From positions 186,001 to 250,000 of the forward strand of contig NZ_CP027770.1 of NCBI RefSeq assembly GCF_003012915.1: 64,000 nucleotides of DNA, given 5' to 3'. Below, in pieces: positions 20,150 to 29,906 of this stretch. Origin of the DNA: Staphylococcus felis (GTDB lineage: Bacteria > Bacillota > Bacilli > Staphylococcales > Staphylococcaceae). Below the pieces are notes generated by a model that did not search any database, was not told the origin of the DNA, and saw only the letters and a program-made list of their open reading frames with translations. Position numbers and translations under genes: made by a program. Every line of letters begins with the position of its first letter. The first letter of the stretch is position 1.

Positions 20150-21268
20150 TTATGCAGGTAGCTGAGCTTGCAGTAATTTTACAGCTTGGCGTGCATAACT
20201 ACGTAACTGTATGCCCATCTTAAAATCTGTGTATGTTTGAGGCATTTCAATAAAAGTATTAAACATGCCAGTAACACCTAATGTTTCGTATTGGTTAAAC
20301 TTTGCACTCGTGCCACAAATAGCTACCGCTACTTTATGATGTTTTTGACATAATTCTGCTATCTTCAACGATGACGTCTCAATAATCTGCTCTTTTTCAT
20401 TGACTCCTTCACCAAATATCACTAAATCCGCTTCTTTAACGAGTCCATCCAGTTCTGTAATTTGATCTACAAGCTCATGACTCGATAAAATTTCAGCACC
20501 GAACAATGCGTGCATAGCACTAGCAATACCGCCACCAGCACCACCACGTTCAATAGGACCTAGCGCAAGTTGCAATTGACTTTTGAATAATTCTGCTAAG
20601 TACCATAACAGATTGTCAATTTCGACAGCTGTATCTCGAGAGATATCAATAAATTGATATGTTTGCATGATCTCACTCTTTTTACCATACAATTTACTAT
20701 TAAAATCCGACACCAATTGAATCTGGCACTTTTTTAATCCTTCATGAATATCATTAGTATCCATTTTACGGATGTATTTAATTTGAGTTGCGCCTTTTTT
20801 CATATCCAATAGTCTTCCTTCGTCGTCATAAAAGCGACAACCTAATGCTTGTAACATGCCTACGCCGCCATCACTTGTATCAATTGCGCCTAATGAGATG
20901 ACAATATGCTCAGTTTTTTTATCTAACGCATGATGAATCACTTCTCCTAGACCGTAACTTGTATGGTTTGGACGGAATTGTTGCCCTTTTAAAAACTGTC
21001 CAGCCTCAATAATCGTCATGCCATCATCAGTTTGACCATAAGTCACTTCAACCTCATTCATTTCGGCATCGTGTGCTGTAATATGATATTGCGTGCCTGA
21101 TTTCCATAAGAAAATAGAATTTAATAATTCATGGCGACCATTAAATAATGGCACCTGTACAATGTCTGCTCTCTCAATTTCACTTGCAATTGCCTCTTCT
21201 ACGTAACGATTGGCATCATAACTTGAAATGATACCGTTAAACTCGTCCATAGCCACTAGTACTTTCAT
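20150..21268 (-). CDS. glxK: Glycerate kinase
   Basis: Phosphorylates glycerate with ATP (GarK/GlxK family, 2-glycerate type I). 372 residues with the family N-terminus (VLVAMDEFNGIISS; most members have DSFKG), an ISLGAIDTSDGGVGMLQALG segment (about 125-144) and GPIERGGAGGGIASAMHALFG near residue 239. It is monocistronic. The 5' region 21269-21566 holds no gene that I can support. Confidence 0.9.
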   Translation of the reverse strand: MKVLVAMDEFNGIISSYDANRYVEEAIASEIERADIVQVPLFNGRHELLNSIFLWKSGTQYHITAHDAEMNEVEVTYGQTDDGMTIIEAGQFLKGQQFRPNHTSYGLGEVIHHALDKKTEHIVISLGAIDTSDGGVGMLQALGCRFYDDEGRLLDMKKGATQIKYIRKMDTNDIHEGLKKCQIQLVSDFNSKLYGKKSEIMQTYQFIDISRDTAVEIDNLLWYLAELFKSQLQLALGPIERGGAGGGIASAMHALFGAEILSSHELVDQITELDGLVKEADLVIFGEGVNEKEQIIETSSLKIAELCQKHHKVAVAICGTSAKFNQYETLGVTGMFNTFIEMPQTYTDFKMGIQLRSYARQAVKLLQAQLPA

Positions 21269-21566
21269 TTATGTCACCTCTACCAATGATCTCATAATGA
21301 TATCTTCATAACATGAGCTACCGATTACACATCAACATGTATCGTGCTCTTTATTCAATTCATCGTATTTCAACGTCTTTGTGTCTCACTCAAACCCTAG
21401 ACTTTTTCTGTCTATCTCGTTGTTTCGAAATCGTTCATCATTTAGAATAGGTTTTGAACCTTTAAAAACAACTGCACTTCAATCATGGTTAGGAGTTTGT
21501 TGCTTCCGTAAGCATTTGACACTTTCACTATATTATAGCGCTGTTAATAAACTGAATACAAATAAA

Positions 21567-21613
21567 GAGAATGTTGATGGTAGCATTGTTATGCATCTAC
21601 TATCAGCATTCTC
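21567..21613 (-). terminator. Bacilliredoxin gene terminator
   Basis: Arms GAGAATGTTGATGGTAG / CTACTATCAGCATTCTC with two mismatches. It is followed on the minus strand by TTTATTTG. Confidence 0.8.
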
Positions 21614-21630
21614 AAATGATAGTGAATCAC

Positions 21631-21951
21631 TTATTCTTCTGCTTTAGCAAGTGATGAGACATTAATATTTTGGTGGCTATCATGCCACTTTGCCTCGCCA
21701 TTTACAAAATAAAAAGCTTGAGGAGATTCATGTTTTATACCAGTTTTTTGAGCCATATAATCAGAAAGTTCACGCGCTTCTTGTACAACAACATAATAGC
21801 CGTCCATATCACGTTCATATAAAAATTTATTAAATTGATCTAGCGCACTTTCTGAAATAGGGCAAGTATTACTATGCTTTAATATAAATGCATCGTGATT
21901 TTGTTCAATAACTTGTTCAAACTGGTCAATCGAACTTAGCTTTATCGCCAT
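21631..21951 (-). CDS. brxC: BrxC/YtxJ monothiol bacilliredoxin
   Basis: 106-residue thioredoxin-like protein from ATG 21951, chosen for GAGGTGAAGAG upstream; a longer in-frame ORF to 22041 is probably untranslated. The active-site motif is SNTCPIS (about residue 27-33), the BrxC pattern with a single resolving cysteine. Family members remove bacillithiol from proteins after oxidative stress. It is monocistronic with a strong terminator. Confidence 0.85.
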   Translation of the reverse strand: MAIKLSSIDQFEQVIEQNHDAFILKHSNTCPISESALDQFNKFLYERDMDGYYVVVQEARELSDYMAQKTGIKHESPQAFYFVNGEAKWHDSHQNINVSSLAKAEE

Positions 21952-22135
21952 TCTCTTCACCTCTAGTTTAAATTTCTTAACAACATGATTCATAGTTTCA
22001 ATTTTTACATGCTTTTTCTCAATGTTTATCATTATACACATTTAATGCCAGCTTGTTAACCTTTAATTTTAACTTTTATGATAAAATCCCCTCATCAAAA
22101 TCATACAATTTGATGTATATTGGGTTTTGAAGTGG

Positions 22136-23026
22136 CTATTTTAACTTTTGATTCGCTTTGATTTGATAAGTACGTTCGTATTTTTCTAACTCTTTCGAAG
22201 ATGTCACTAAATCGTTCGAATTTATCTTTAATAGCTGCTCATGCAAACGAATCGTTTCTGCACGTTCACGATAGTAATGCTCAAGGTTATAATACATTTC
22301 AATCGCATTTTGCCTTGCTTGATTAACTGCCGTATGATGGATGCGTTTTTGATTCATCACTTTGATTTGTTTTTGAATCAATGGGAGCATTTCGTTTTTA
22401 ATCATCGCTTGTTGTTCTTTATCACTTTGCGTGTCGCTGTATTTTTCGCCTAATTTTTGTACCTCTTGATAATTATCGTTTAACACCGCTTCAAATGACA
22501 GACTTTCATTATAACCTGCTTCTGTTGAACGCGCTTGATTCATATAGGATTCTACATTTGCTCTATATGTTTCAAAATGCTGTGCATAAGTGAGCACACT
22601 CTCATTCGCTTCAACCGAATCCATACAAAGGCGAATCAATTGTTGTACCTTCTTTATTTCTTTTTCTTTTCCCTCTAAACTTTGCAAATATGTTAATTTA
22701 AGACTTTTCAAAGTTTGATTAGTTTCTGGTAATTTCTTTGCTTCTTTTTGATATTTTTTAAACGCTGGCAATATTTTTTGATTCATCTTTTGATTTAAAT
22801 CTTCAAGTGTACGTTTGTTGATATCCGTAATATTATCGTCGCTCATTTGCTTTAATTGCGCTAAATTAGATCCATCAAACACACGTTGAAATGTCTGTTC
22901 TTTCGCTTGAACTTTTTGCATTTGCATCGTGTATTCTTTTTGCTCAGCTTCATTTGTATTTTCACATGCACATATAATGACAGATAATGATAGTATCAAG
23001 ATGAACTTTAAAATTGGTTTATTCAT
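22136..23026 (-). CDS. YkyA-like cell-wall-binding lipoprotein
   Basis: 296-residue lipoprotein from ATG 23026 (MNKPILKF), preceded by AGAGGTG. The signal peptide has a lipobox ICAC with lipidated Cys near residue 22. The rest is strongly helical and charged, with coiled-coil heptads (QKEYTMQMQKVQAKEQ and repeated KELEKYE-type stretches), the YkyA/YkxO type annotated as a putative cell-wall-binding lipoprotein. Molecular function is unknown. The upstream neighbour is divergent. Confidence 0.8.
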   Translation of the reverse strand: MNKPILKFILILSLSVIICACENTNEAEQKEYTMQMQKVQAKEQTFQRVFDGSNLAQLKQMSDDNITDINKRTLEDLNQKMNQKILPAFKKYQKEAKKLPETNQTLKSLKLTYLQSLEGKEKEIKKVQQLIRLCMDSVEANESVLTYAQHFETYRANVESYMNQARSTEAGYNESLSFEAVLNDNYQEVQKLGEKYSDTQSDKEQQAMIKNEMLPLIQKQIKVMNQKRIHHTAVNQARQNAIEMYYNLEHYYRERAETIRLHEQLLKINSNDLVTSSKELEKYERTYQIKANQKLK

Positions 23027-23142
23027 TAATAGCACCTCTTATCATTTTGTATTATATCGAAACATATTTATATTGAAAAATATTTGTGTTATAGTAGTGC
23101 ATATTTATGTACAATGAAGACCAATTAATATGGAGGATTGTT

Positions 23143-23658
23143 ATGTACTCGCATGTACAACCTTTTATTACCGAAAATAACACCGTGCCCTTCCACGAAT
23201 TATACGCGTATTACCAACAATGCTTATTTGACTTACTTGACTCACCTGTTAAATCAACGCAACATATCGGAGGCACGCGCCATTTGAGCTATCCGACTGA
23301 ACCTATTTTAGACATTTTAGTTGGTGTCGATAACTTGCATGATATCACATCACTGGATGAAAAGCGTTTAAATTATGAAGGATTTTATCGCCTACATCAT
23401 CAATATCAGAAAAAAGTAATTATGGCTAAATTTAATAATCTGATTGACCTTAAACAAGAGGTTCGTTTACATATTCTTCAAAGAAATACACCTCTTTTTC
23501 AACAGTACCAACAAGTTGATCACTTATTGTCGACTCAAATCGAAATTCAAACACGATTTTCAACTCAAAAACAATCAATAGTTCAACTCAATCCTACAAT
23601 ACGTGATTATGAGAATCAAAAGCTTAAAATATTCTCTCAAATTTCACAATACCTTTAA
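23143..23658 (+). CDS. GrpB/UPF0157-like nucleotidyltransferase fold protein
   Basis: 171 residues from ATG 23143, chosen because TGGAGGATTGTT precedes it. The segment QHIGGTRHLSYPTEPILDILVGV (about residues 41-63) matches the GrpB/UPF0157 signature HIGSTAV...KPIIDILV, with GST changed to GGT. This changed serine is part of the polymerase-beta-type motif, so catalysis is uncertain. The rest is helical. The cellular role is unknown. It lies upstream of murB with its own start signals. Confidence 0.65.
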   Translation: MYSHVQPFITENNTVPFHELYAYYQQCLFDLLDSPVKSTQHIGGTRHLSYPTEPILDILVGVDNLHDITSLDEKRLNYEGFYRLHHQYQKKVIMAKFNNLIDLKQEVRLHILQRNTPLFQQYQQVDHLLSTQIEIQTRFSTQKQSIVQLNPTIRDYENQKLKIFSQISQYL

Positions 23659-23749
23659 ATCTTTAATGAACATTTATTGTTTTTACATGACTTTACAAGA
23701 TTAAAACAGTTAAAATAGTAATAATGAATCAATAGAAAGGATGTTAATA

Positions 23750-24676
23750 GTGAAATCTTCTAGCATCTTAAGAGACTTAGAGCAATTAGTTTCTAAATCG
23801 ATTATTAAAGTCAATGAACCACTGAAACGTTATACCTACACAGAAACTGGAGGAAATGCTGATTTTTATATTTCTCCTTCAACACATGAAGACGTCCAAA
23901 AAGTCGTTCAATACGCATATAACCATCACATTCCACTGACCTATTTAGGAAATGGTTCTAATATTATTATTCGTGATGGCGGTATACGTGGCATTGTATT
24001 AAGCTTATTAAACCTTGATCACATCGAATCTTCTGATGCCACAATTATTGCAGGGAGTGGCGCAGCAATTATCGATGTTTCTCGAAAAGCACGTGACCTT
24101 TCACTATCAGGATTAGAATTTGCGTGCGGTATTCCTGGCTCTGTAGGTGGTGCTGTCTACATGAACGCTGGCGCGTATGGTGGCGAGGTTAAAGATGTTA
24201 TTGACTATGCCCTTGTCATTAATGAACAAGGCGAGTTGCTCCAATTAACACATAATGAATTAGAATTAGACTATCGCAATAGTATTATTCAAAAAGAACA
24301 CTACGTCGTACTTGAAGCAGCTTTTACACTCAAACCTGGTCAGCAATCCGATATTCAGTCAATTATGGATGACCTTACTGAACGCCGTGAGTCAAAACAA
24401 CCTCTAGAATATCCGTCTTGTGGCAGTGTATTTCGTCGACCACCTGGTTATTTCGCTGGTAAGTTAATTCAAGATGCAAAACTTCAAGGTCATCGTATTG
24501 GTGGTGTTGAAGTATCCAAAAAGCATGCTGGCTTTATGGTCAATGTCGATAATGGCACAGCAACAGACTATGAAGATTTAATACACCATGTTCAAAAAGT
24601 CGTTAAAGATAAGTTTGATATTGAATTACAGCGCGAAGTTCGTATAATTGGAGAACCTTTAAAATCACATGAATAA
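23750..24676 (+). CDS. murB: UDP-N-acetylenolpyruvoylglucosamine reductase
   Basis: Flavoenzyme that reduces UDP-GlcNAc-enolpyruvate to UDP-MurNAc, the second committed step of peptidoglycan synthesis. I prefer GTG 23750 as start because AAAGGAT lies seven bases before it; ATG 23741 overlaps that site. 308 residues. Motifs are [15 protein letters not shown]-binding [32 protein letters not shown], and the proton-donor serine in [11 protein letters not shown] (type II MurB). Confidence 0.96.
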   Translation: MKSSSILRDLEQLVSKSIIKVNEPLKRYTYTETGGNADFYISPSTHEDVQKVVQYAYNHHIPLTYLGNGSNIIIRDGGIRGIVLSLLNLDHIESSDATIIAGSGAAIIDVSRKARDLSLSGLEFACGIPGSVGGAVYMNAGAYGGEVKDVIDYALVINEQGELLQLTHNELELDYRNSIIQKEHYVVLEAAFTLKPGQQSDIQSIMDDLTERRESKQPLEYPSCGSVFRRPPGYFAGKLIQDAKLQGHRIGGVEVSKKHAGFMVNVDNGTATDYEDLIHHVQKVVKDKFDIELQREVRIIGEPLKSHE

Positions 24677-24690
24677 GGAGTAATTTGCAA

Positions 24691-25005
24691 ATGGTTACAA
24701 TTCATGGCGCTACTACTGATGACGAGGGAAGATGCGAACATTATCATAGCCCACTTGATGTCATCGCAATTAAATTCAAATGTTGCAATAAATATTACGC
24801 TTGCTTCAAATGTCACAATGAAGCGGAACACCACCGTATTCAACGCTGGAATGCAGATGAATTTGATCAAAAGGCCATACTTTGTGGCGTTTGTAAGCAT
24901 GAAATGACTATTAATGAATATATGATGATTGAATCATGCCCACATTGTGGTGCCCATTTTAATAATCGTTGTAAATTTCATTATCATCACTACTTTACGA
25001 TTTGA
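24691..25005 (+). CDS. CHY-type zinc-finger protein
   Basis: 104-residue protein from ATG 24691 (a TTG at 24685 is also possible; AAGGAG precedes both). Many Cys and His residues are paired for zinc: CEHYH, KCCNKYYACFKCHNEAEHH, CGVCKHEM and SCPHCGAHFNNRC, the CHY zinc-finger layout seen in Hot13-like proteins. Function in bacteria is unknown. It is 14 bp downstream of murB and may share its transcript. MITE copy B begins 20 bp past its stop. Confidence 0.8.
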   Translation: MVTIHGATTDDEGRCEHYHSPLDVIAIKFKCCNKYYACFKCHNEAEHHRIQRWNADEFDQKAILCGVCKHEMTINEYMMIESCPHCGAHFNNRCKFHYHHYFTI

Positions 25006-25025
25006 TACCGAAACTTATAAAAAGA

Positions 25026-25382
25026 GGCTCTCAGTCAAATTGGACTGGTCGCATTAACTTAAGGCGTTATGCAATAATGGATTGCTTAACCCCTTTTTCG
25101 TTGTGTGGTCATAAAGTCTTGAACATTAATGCCTCTTTTAATACAACATAAATCAGTAAAATTGCGTTAGTAAAACATATTTTATAACTTAGGGGTGTGA
25201 ATAAATATAGCACATTTGATTGATTCCTAAGCCGAGACTTCTGAGTCATCTTGCCGTAACCGAAAATCCATTTTAAGATTGGGTAAGTTCAATCTTAAAA
25301 TGAGTTGAGGTGAGACGCCTAGAAAAGCGAGGCTTTATGGAACAATCAAATAAATAAAATCAGTCCGATTTACTATAGAACC
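25026..25382 (+). mobile_element. MITE copy B (ISL3-like ends, 357 bp)
   Basis: Same family as the copy at 12331, in the opposite sense. It starts GGCTCTCAGTCAAATTGGAC and ends with the complement of GGTTCTATAGTAAATCGGAC. The 8-bp duplication TAAAAAGA is perfect (25018-25025 and 25383-25390). The terminator-like hairpin (AAGGCGTTATGCAA...) has one mismatch here (ACCCC for ACGCC). It lies between the converging CHY and nrdF genes. Confidence 0.93.
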
Positions 25383-25441
25383 TAAAAAGACGAGGCTAAA
25401 ACCTAAAGTCATACTACTTTAGTTCAGCCTCGTCTTGTTTA

Positions 25442-26419
25442 TTATTTTTCATCAAATATGAAGTCGTCGTCTTGCAATGCTTCAACGTTTAATGCAATTG
25501 TATAGCCATCGCCTTTAACAGAGAAGAAATCATGGTTCTTAGTCGAAGTATCTAATGCATTCTCAATAATTGGATTGAACTCACGCTCTTCAAAATAAGG
25601 TTCAAATCCTAAATTAGACAATGCTTTATTACCATTATATCGAACATAATTCAATACATCTTCAGCTAAGCCTATTGGCTCATATAACTTACGTGTATAA
25701 GATTCTTCATTCGCATATAAATCTTTCAACAATGCATACATTTGTTGATCAGCTTTTTGCTTCTCACTTTCTGACAGTTCTTTACGTAAATCTTGCGCAT
25801 CTAGTCCTGTAAAGACACCGTGAATAGACTCATCCAATAAAATTTTACGAATAATTTCACCTGATGTTGTCATACGACCTTGGCCTGCAAGATATAAAGG
25901 ATAATAAAAGCCAGAATAGAATAAAAATGTTTCTAAAAATACACTTGCCACGCGCGCCATGTATTGATCATAAATAGACGCATCTTTCGTCCATAACTTA
26001 TGATATGTCCCTACAATTTTTTCTGATTTGTACTTTAAATGTGGCTCTTCTAACACCCATCTATCCAACAAATCATTCGTTTCACTTGATGGTAATAAAG
26101 TTGTAAAAATATGAGAATAACTTTTAGCATGTATTTGCTCCATCATTCCCATGAATGAATATACAGCTTTTTTACGTAAATCTGTTGTATGTAGCATAAT
26201 CAGTGGCATGCCATCATCTGCTTGGTGTGTATCTAGTCCTGTTAAACCTGCTAATGCCTTTTTAAAAGCATTTTTCTCTTCATCAGTTAACGTTTTCCAA
26301 CTTGCAATATCTTTTGAAACTTTGAATTCCGTTTCAACCCACATTTGAGCAATATTTTGTCGCCAAAACATATTTGTCATATCTTCTTGTGTATTCCAAT
26401 TTACAGCTATCATTGACAT
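25442..26419 (-). CDS. nrdF: Class Ib ribonucleotide reductase, beta (radical) subunit
   Basis: Houses the dimetal-tyrosyl radical that starts ribonucleotide reduction with NrdE. 325 residues from ATG 26419 (MSMIAVNWNTQED), preceded by AGGAGAAATAAT; ATG 26413 is an alternative. Metal-ligand motifs are TGLDTHQADDG, MMEQIHAKSYSHI and ILLDESIHGVFTG. The frame stays open upstream to 26572, but that part does not look like NrdF. It is separated from nrdE by 394 bp, unusually far. Confidence 0.96.
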   Translation of the reverse strand: MSMIAVNWNTQEDMTNMFWRQNIAQMWVETEFKVSKDIASWKTLTDEEKNAFKKALAGLTGLDTHQADDGMPLIMLHTTDLRKKAVYSFMGMMEQIHAKSYSHIFTTLLPSSETNDLLDRWVLEEPHLKYKSEKIVGTYHKLWTKDASIYDQYMARVASVFLETFLFYSGFYYPLYLAGQGRMTTSGEIIRKILLDESIHGVFTGLDAQDLRKELSESEKQKADQQMYALLKDLYANEESYTRKLYEPIGLAEDVLNYVRYNGNKALSNLGFEPYFEEREFNPIIENALDTSTKNHDFFSVKGDGYTIALNVEALQDDDFIFDEK

Positions 26420-26813
26420 ATTATTTCTCCTATCTTCTAAATATTGATATAGAACATCCATTTTTGTACATATTTTTAAAACGAGAGATAAGGGGCTGAT
26501 GTATGCAGATATATCATTATAGACTATGACAAGGTGATTTTTTGGCACTCGGCAAAAAGGGAGCCACCCCATTCAATTTCAAAGATTTTACAATTCAAAT
26601 AACCAAACGCCTCAAACGACTCCTTATTCCTCGAAAGAGTCCTTAATCATTAATCAACACCAAACCAGCCCGATATGCTTATCTCTTCATAAACAGCAAA
26701 GTGAAAAAGCAGGCACAAGGCTGGTCGATAAGTCCCTTTGACTTGTACCATACTTTTAATGCTAATTTTTAACTTTGCTTTTAACTTATGAATTCATTCA
26801 AATAGTTATATTT
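26420..26813 (-). other. Unusual 394-bp gap between nrdE and nrdF
   Basis: No gene recognised. It contains small inverted repeats on the minus strand (CCAGCC/GGCTGG; GACTC-TTTCGAGGAATAAG-GAGTC; GGGTGGCTCCC with GAGTGCC) and patches richer in G+C than the surroundings. A TATAAT at 26521-26516 lacks a correctly spaced -35. Possible leader or degenerate insertion. Confidence 0.4.
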
Positions 26814-28919
26814 TTATACTGAACAACTTGTACATTCTTCGACGCTTAATAACTTATTACGCGTATAATATAACGATTTTAAGCCTTTATAATGTGCATA
26901 AACATAGAGACGTGATAATTCACGTGTTGAAATTTCCGAGTTAACGTACAAAATCGTCGAAATCCCTTGATCAATATGTGTTTGAATTGTTGCGATTAAA
27001 TCGATGAGTTTCATTTGGTCAGTATTAAACGCTGATTTGTAATACCACATCGTCTGAGGTGATAAGAATGGCATTGGGTAGAATGTTTCTGAGTTACCAT
27101 ACGTACGTCTCTCAATTTGATCCACAATTGGCATTACTGAGCTTGTCGCATTTTGAACATACGAAATACTTTGTGTAGGTGCAATTGCTAGACGATAAGC
27201 ATGATATAAGCCATATTTCTCTACTTGCTCTTGTAAGTTTTTCCAATCTTCACGTGTCGGTATATCGTGGTGTTCAAAAAGCGCTTTGACTTTATCATAT
27301 TCTGGTAAAAAGTCTTGTGTTGTATAGCGTTCGAAATAACGCCCATTGGCATAATCAGACTTATTAAAATCTACAAACGTTTCGCCACGCTCTTTGGCAA
27401 TTTGCATTGAACGCTCAATTGAATAATAGTTCATCATCATAAAAAATACGTTCGCAAAATCTTTTGCCTCTTCTGATTCATAGCCAATTTGATTTTTGGC
27501 TAAATAGCCATGTAAGTTCATGACACCAAGTCCTACTGAATGTAATTCACTATTTGCTTTTTTAACACCTGGTGCATTTTGAATGTTAGCCTCATCACTA
27601 ACAAATGTTAGTGCATCCATGCCTGTGTGCACCGAATCTTTAAATTTATGAGATTCCATTACATTAACGATATTTAATGATCCTAAATTACAAGAAATAT
27701 CTCTCTTAATCTCGTCCTCTTGACCGTAATCATTGATGATAGATGTTTCTTGAAGTTGGAATATCTCAGTACATAAATTACTCATTTTAATTTGGCCAAT
27801 ATTTGAGTTCGCATGAACACGGTTTGCGTTGTCTTTAAACATTAAATATGGATAACCTGACTGCAATTGTGTTTGCGCGATTGTATTGAGCATTTCACGT
27901 GCATCTTTACTTTTCTTCATGATATTAGGATTTTTAACAAGCTCATCATAATATTCGTCTATATTCATGTCATCTAACGTCATGCCATACTCTTGTTCTA
28001 CTGTATGAGGTGCAAACATGAAGAAATCTTTACCTTCTTTTGCAAGTTCAAAAAATTTAGACGGTACAATCAATCCTGTTGAAATAGTTACTAATCGCAA
28101 GTCTTCATCTGCGTTAATTTTTTTAGTATCTAAAAATTCCTCAACATCATAATGGAAAATATTCAGATATACTGCTCCAGCACCTGGACGTTGACCAAGT
28201 TGATCTGCATAGCTAAAGCCACCTTCTAAAGATTTCGCAACAGGTAATACGCCTTTCGCTACACCTTTAATGCCTTTAATAGCCTCACCTCGTGCACGTA
28301 ATTTTGATAAATTGATAGCAACACCGCCACCAATTTTACTTAATTGCTTCGCTGTTGAATCGATAAAATTAATAGAATTTAAGCTATCATCGACTTCTAA
28401 TAAGAAACATGAAACAAGCTCTCCACGACGCGCGCGACCTGCATTCAAAAATGTTGGCGTGGCAGGTTGGTAGCGTTGTTCAATCATGGCTTCAATAAAG
28501 TGTTTCGCCAGTTCAATATTACCTTTAGCTAAGTAAAGTGATACTATGACAACGTGCTGGTGATAATTTTCGAGGAATTGTGATTTGTCATTTGTTTTAA
28601 GAGCATAATCTTTGAAAAACTTGCTTGCAGACATGTAACTCGCAAATTTAAATGGAATTTGATTTGCAAAATTAATAATTTCTTGGAGTTGTTCTTCGTT
28701 ATATTCGTTAAAAACATTGTAATAAAAATTATGATCAACTAAAAAATGTAGACGTTCAATTTCATTGTTAAAATATACTGTTTTTTCTTTAATTTCTTCT
28801 AAATAGACATTCAACGCTTCTATGTCTTTTTCTAAATTAAAAAAGCCATCTTCCTTACGCTTTGTCACTTCATTGTTAAGTTCAATATGATTGTAATATT
28901 TTTGCTCGATTGTTTTCAT
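26814..28919 (-). CDS. nrdE: Class Ib ribonucleotide reductase, alpha (catalytic) subunit
   Basis: Reduces ribonucleoside diphosphates to deoxy forms. 701 residues. Active-site cysteine region [13 protein letters not shown] (about 170), NLCTEIFQL with the radical cysteine and Glu (about 382-390), [12 protein letters not shown] (about 409) and the C-terminal redox tail CTSCSV. It lacks the long N-terminal ATP-cone of class Ia enzymes, as expected for Ib. The start overlaps nrdI by 38 bp, implying coupled translation. Confidence 0.97.
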   Translation of the reverse strand: MKTIEQKYYNHIELNNEVTKRKEDGFFNLEKDIEALNVYLEEIKEKTVYFNNEIERLHFLVDHNFYYNVFNEYNEEQLQEIINFANQIPFKFASYMSASKFFKDYALKTNDKSQFLENYHQHVVIVSLYLAKGNIELAKHFIEAMIEQRYQPATPTFLNAGRARRGELVSCFLLEVDDSLNSINFIDSTAKQLSKIGGGVAINLSKLRARGEAIKGIKGVAKGVLPVAKSLEGGFSYADQLGQRPGAGAVYLNIFHYDVEEFLDTKKINADEDLRLVTISTGLIVPSKFFELAKEGKDFFMFAPHTVEQEYGMTLDDMNIDEYYDELVKNPNIMKKSKDAREMLNTIAQTQLQSGYPYLMFKDNANRVHANSNIGQIKMSNLCTEIFQLQETSIINDYGQEDEIKRDISCNLGSLNIVNVMESHKFKDSVHTGMDALTFVSDEANIQNAPGVKKANSELHSVGLGVMNLHGYLAKNQIGYESEEAKDFANVFFMMMNYYSIERSMQIAKERGETFVDFNKSDYANGRYFERYTTQDFLPEYDKVKALFEHHDIPTREDWKNLQEQVEKYGLYHAYRLAIAPTQSISYVQNATSSVMPIVDQIERRTYGNSETFYPMPFLSPQTMWYYKSAFNTDQMKLIDLIATIQTHIDQGISTILYVNSEISTRELSRLYVYAHYKGLKSLYYTRNKLLSVEECTSCSV

Positions 28920-29280
28920 GAAAATTTACCACCTTATCTCTAAATTCTATCGTATCTTTTTGTGTGCCATGCAATTCAAATTTCATTAATAAAGGAACGT
29001 TATAAGCTTGTGCAATTAATTGACCTGCTTTTGCAAAATTTCGTCCCCAATTTCTGTTGCCACTTGCAGCAACTCCCTGTATATACTCTTGATTGTGATT
29101 TAAAAATTCTTGAACAACAGGTGGTATTTCACCAAAACCAATTGTACTTGTCACTAAAATAAATGGTTCTTTCATTTTTTCTGTTAATGTTGAGTTTGTA
29201 ATTTCAAATGTGTCTTTTAATTTTGTACGTTGAATAAATCGTCTCACGTTACCAGTAAAAGAATAAAAAACGACTTTCAT
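28882..29280 (-). CDS. nrdI: Flavodoxin-like NrdI
   Basis: FMN protein that activates the dimanganese cofactor of NrdF. 132 residues with FMN-phosphate loop [12 protein letters not shown] (about 7-18), [10 protein letters not shown] and [13 protein letters not shown] (about 74-87), the NrdI signatures. It heads the nrdIE operon. Its leader is about 330 nt if transcription starts at the NrdR-box region. Confidence 0.96.
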   Translation of the reverse strand: MKVVFYSFTGNVRRFIQRTKLKDTFEITNSTLTEKMKEPFILVTSTIGFGEIPPVVQEFLNHNQEYIQGVAASGNRNWGRNFAKAGQLIAQAYNVPLLMKFELHGTQKDTIEFRDKVVNFHENNRAKILQSY

Positions 29281-29567
29281 GAGAATAACCGCCTTTCATA
29301 AATAGATACACGCTATAATACAAATAGAGTTAAATAATAAGATTCCAAATCTAATATAGTTATTATTTATTAAGATAAAATACGAACATATATTTCTAAT
29401 TTATCTCTCATCTAAGTATCTCAACACACAAAAAAACATTCCATTTTACTTAATGACACATACCTATTTTTTGATATGTAAAATTGAGATATGACTGAAT
29501 AGAAAGTGTTAATTTGTGTAATCCTGCAAAGATTTTGTATTTTCTTTTTTGAATTTTAATGTTCCAA

Positions 29568-29624
29568 ACACAATATATTGTGCTTCTCCTAAATCACGCA
29601 TACTATATTATGTGTTTCATTATA
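29568..29624 (-). promoter_or_regulatory. nrdI promoter with two NrdR boxes
   Basis: Box 1 is ACACAATATATTGTG (29568-29582), containing a 14-bp perfect palindrome. Box 2 is GCATACTATATTATGT (29598-29613). Their starts are 30 bp apart, the usual NrdR spacing near three helical turns. On the minus strand a -10 TATAAT (29624-29619) with a weak TTTAAA -35 at 17 bp lies just upstream, so the boxes cover the predicted start of transcription. NrdR represses ribonucleotide reductase genes when dATP is high. Confidence 0.85.
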
Positions 29625-29906
29625 ACTAAAACGTATTGACTTTTAAAGTATAAAAAAGGGAGAAATGTCACCTTATGTCGTTTAATATTTCTTCTAAAGC
29701 AATAGTGACATACGCTCAAGCAGTTATAATATTTTTTTATAAATTTAATACTTGAACTTTTTTAGAAAAAATGATAAAGGTTCAGTTAGGAACATACGTT
29801 CTATATCATTGTACATTTTTCCTTGTCATTTACAAGAGAATAGGCAAAAATATATTTTTGTGCTATTATGTATGCATCAAAATCATATTAAATAAGAGGC
29901 GAGTAA

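Noticed and set aside
21381-21647. 88-codon ORF between glycerate kinase and bacilliredoxin genes
   Set aside because: No ribosome-binding site, runs through the bacilliredoxin terminator hairpin, and has no recognisable motif.
26505-26532. nrdF promoter from TTGTCA and TATAAT
   Set aside because: The two hexamers are only 5 bp apart, which cannot form a sigma-A promoter.
26420-26572. N-terminal extension of nrdF (51 extra codons, open frame)
   Set aside because: The added residues do not look like NrdF, and a good ribosome-binding site precedes ATG 26419, matching the usual N-terminus.
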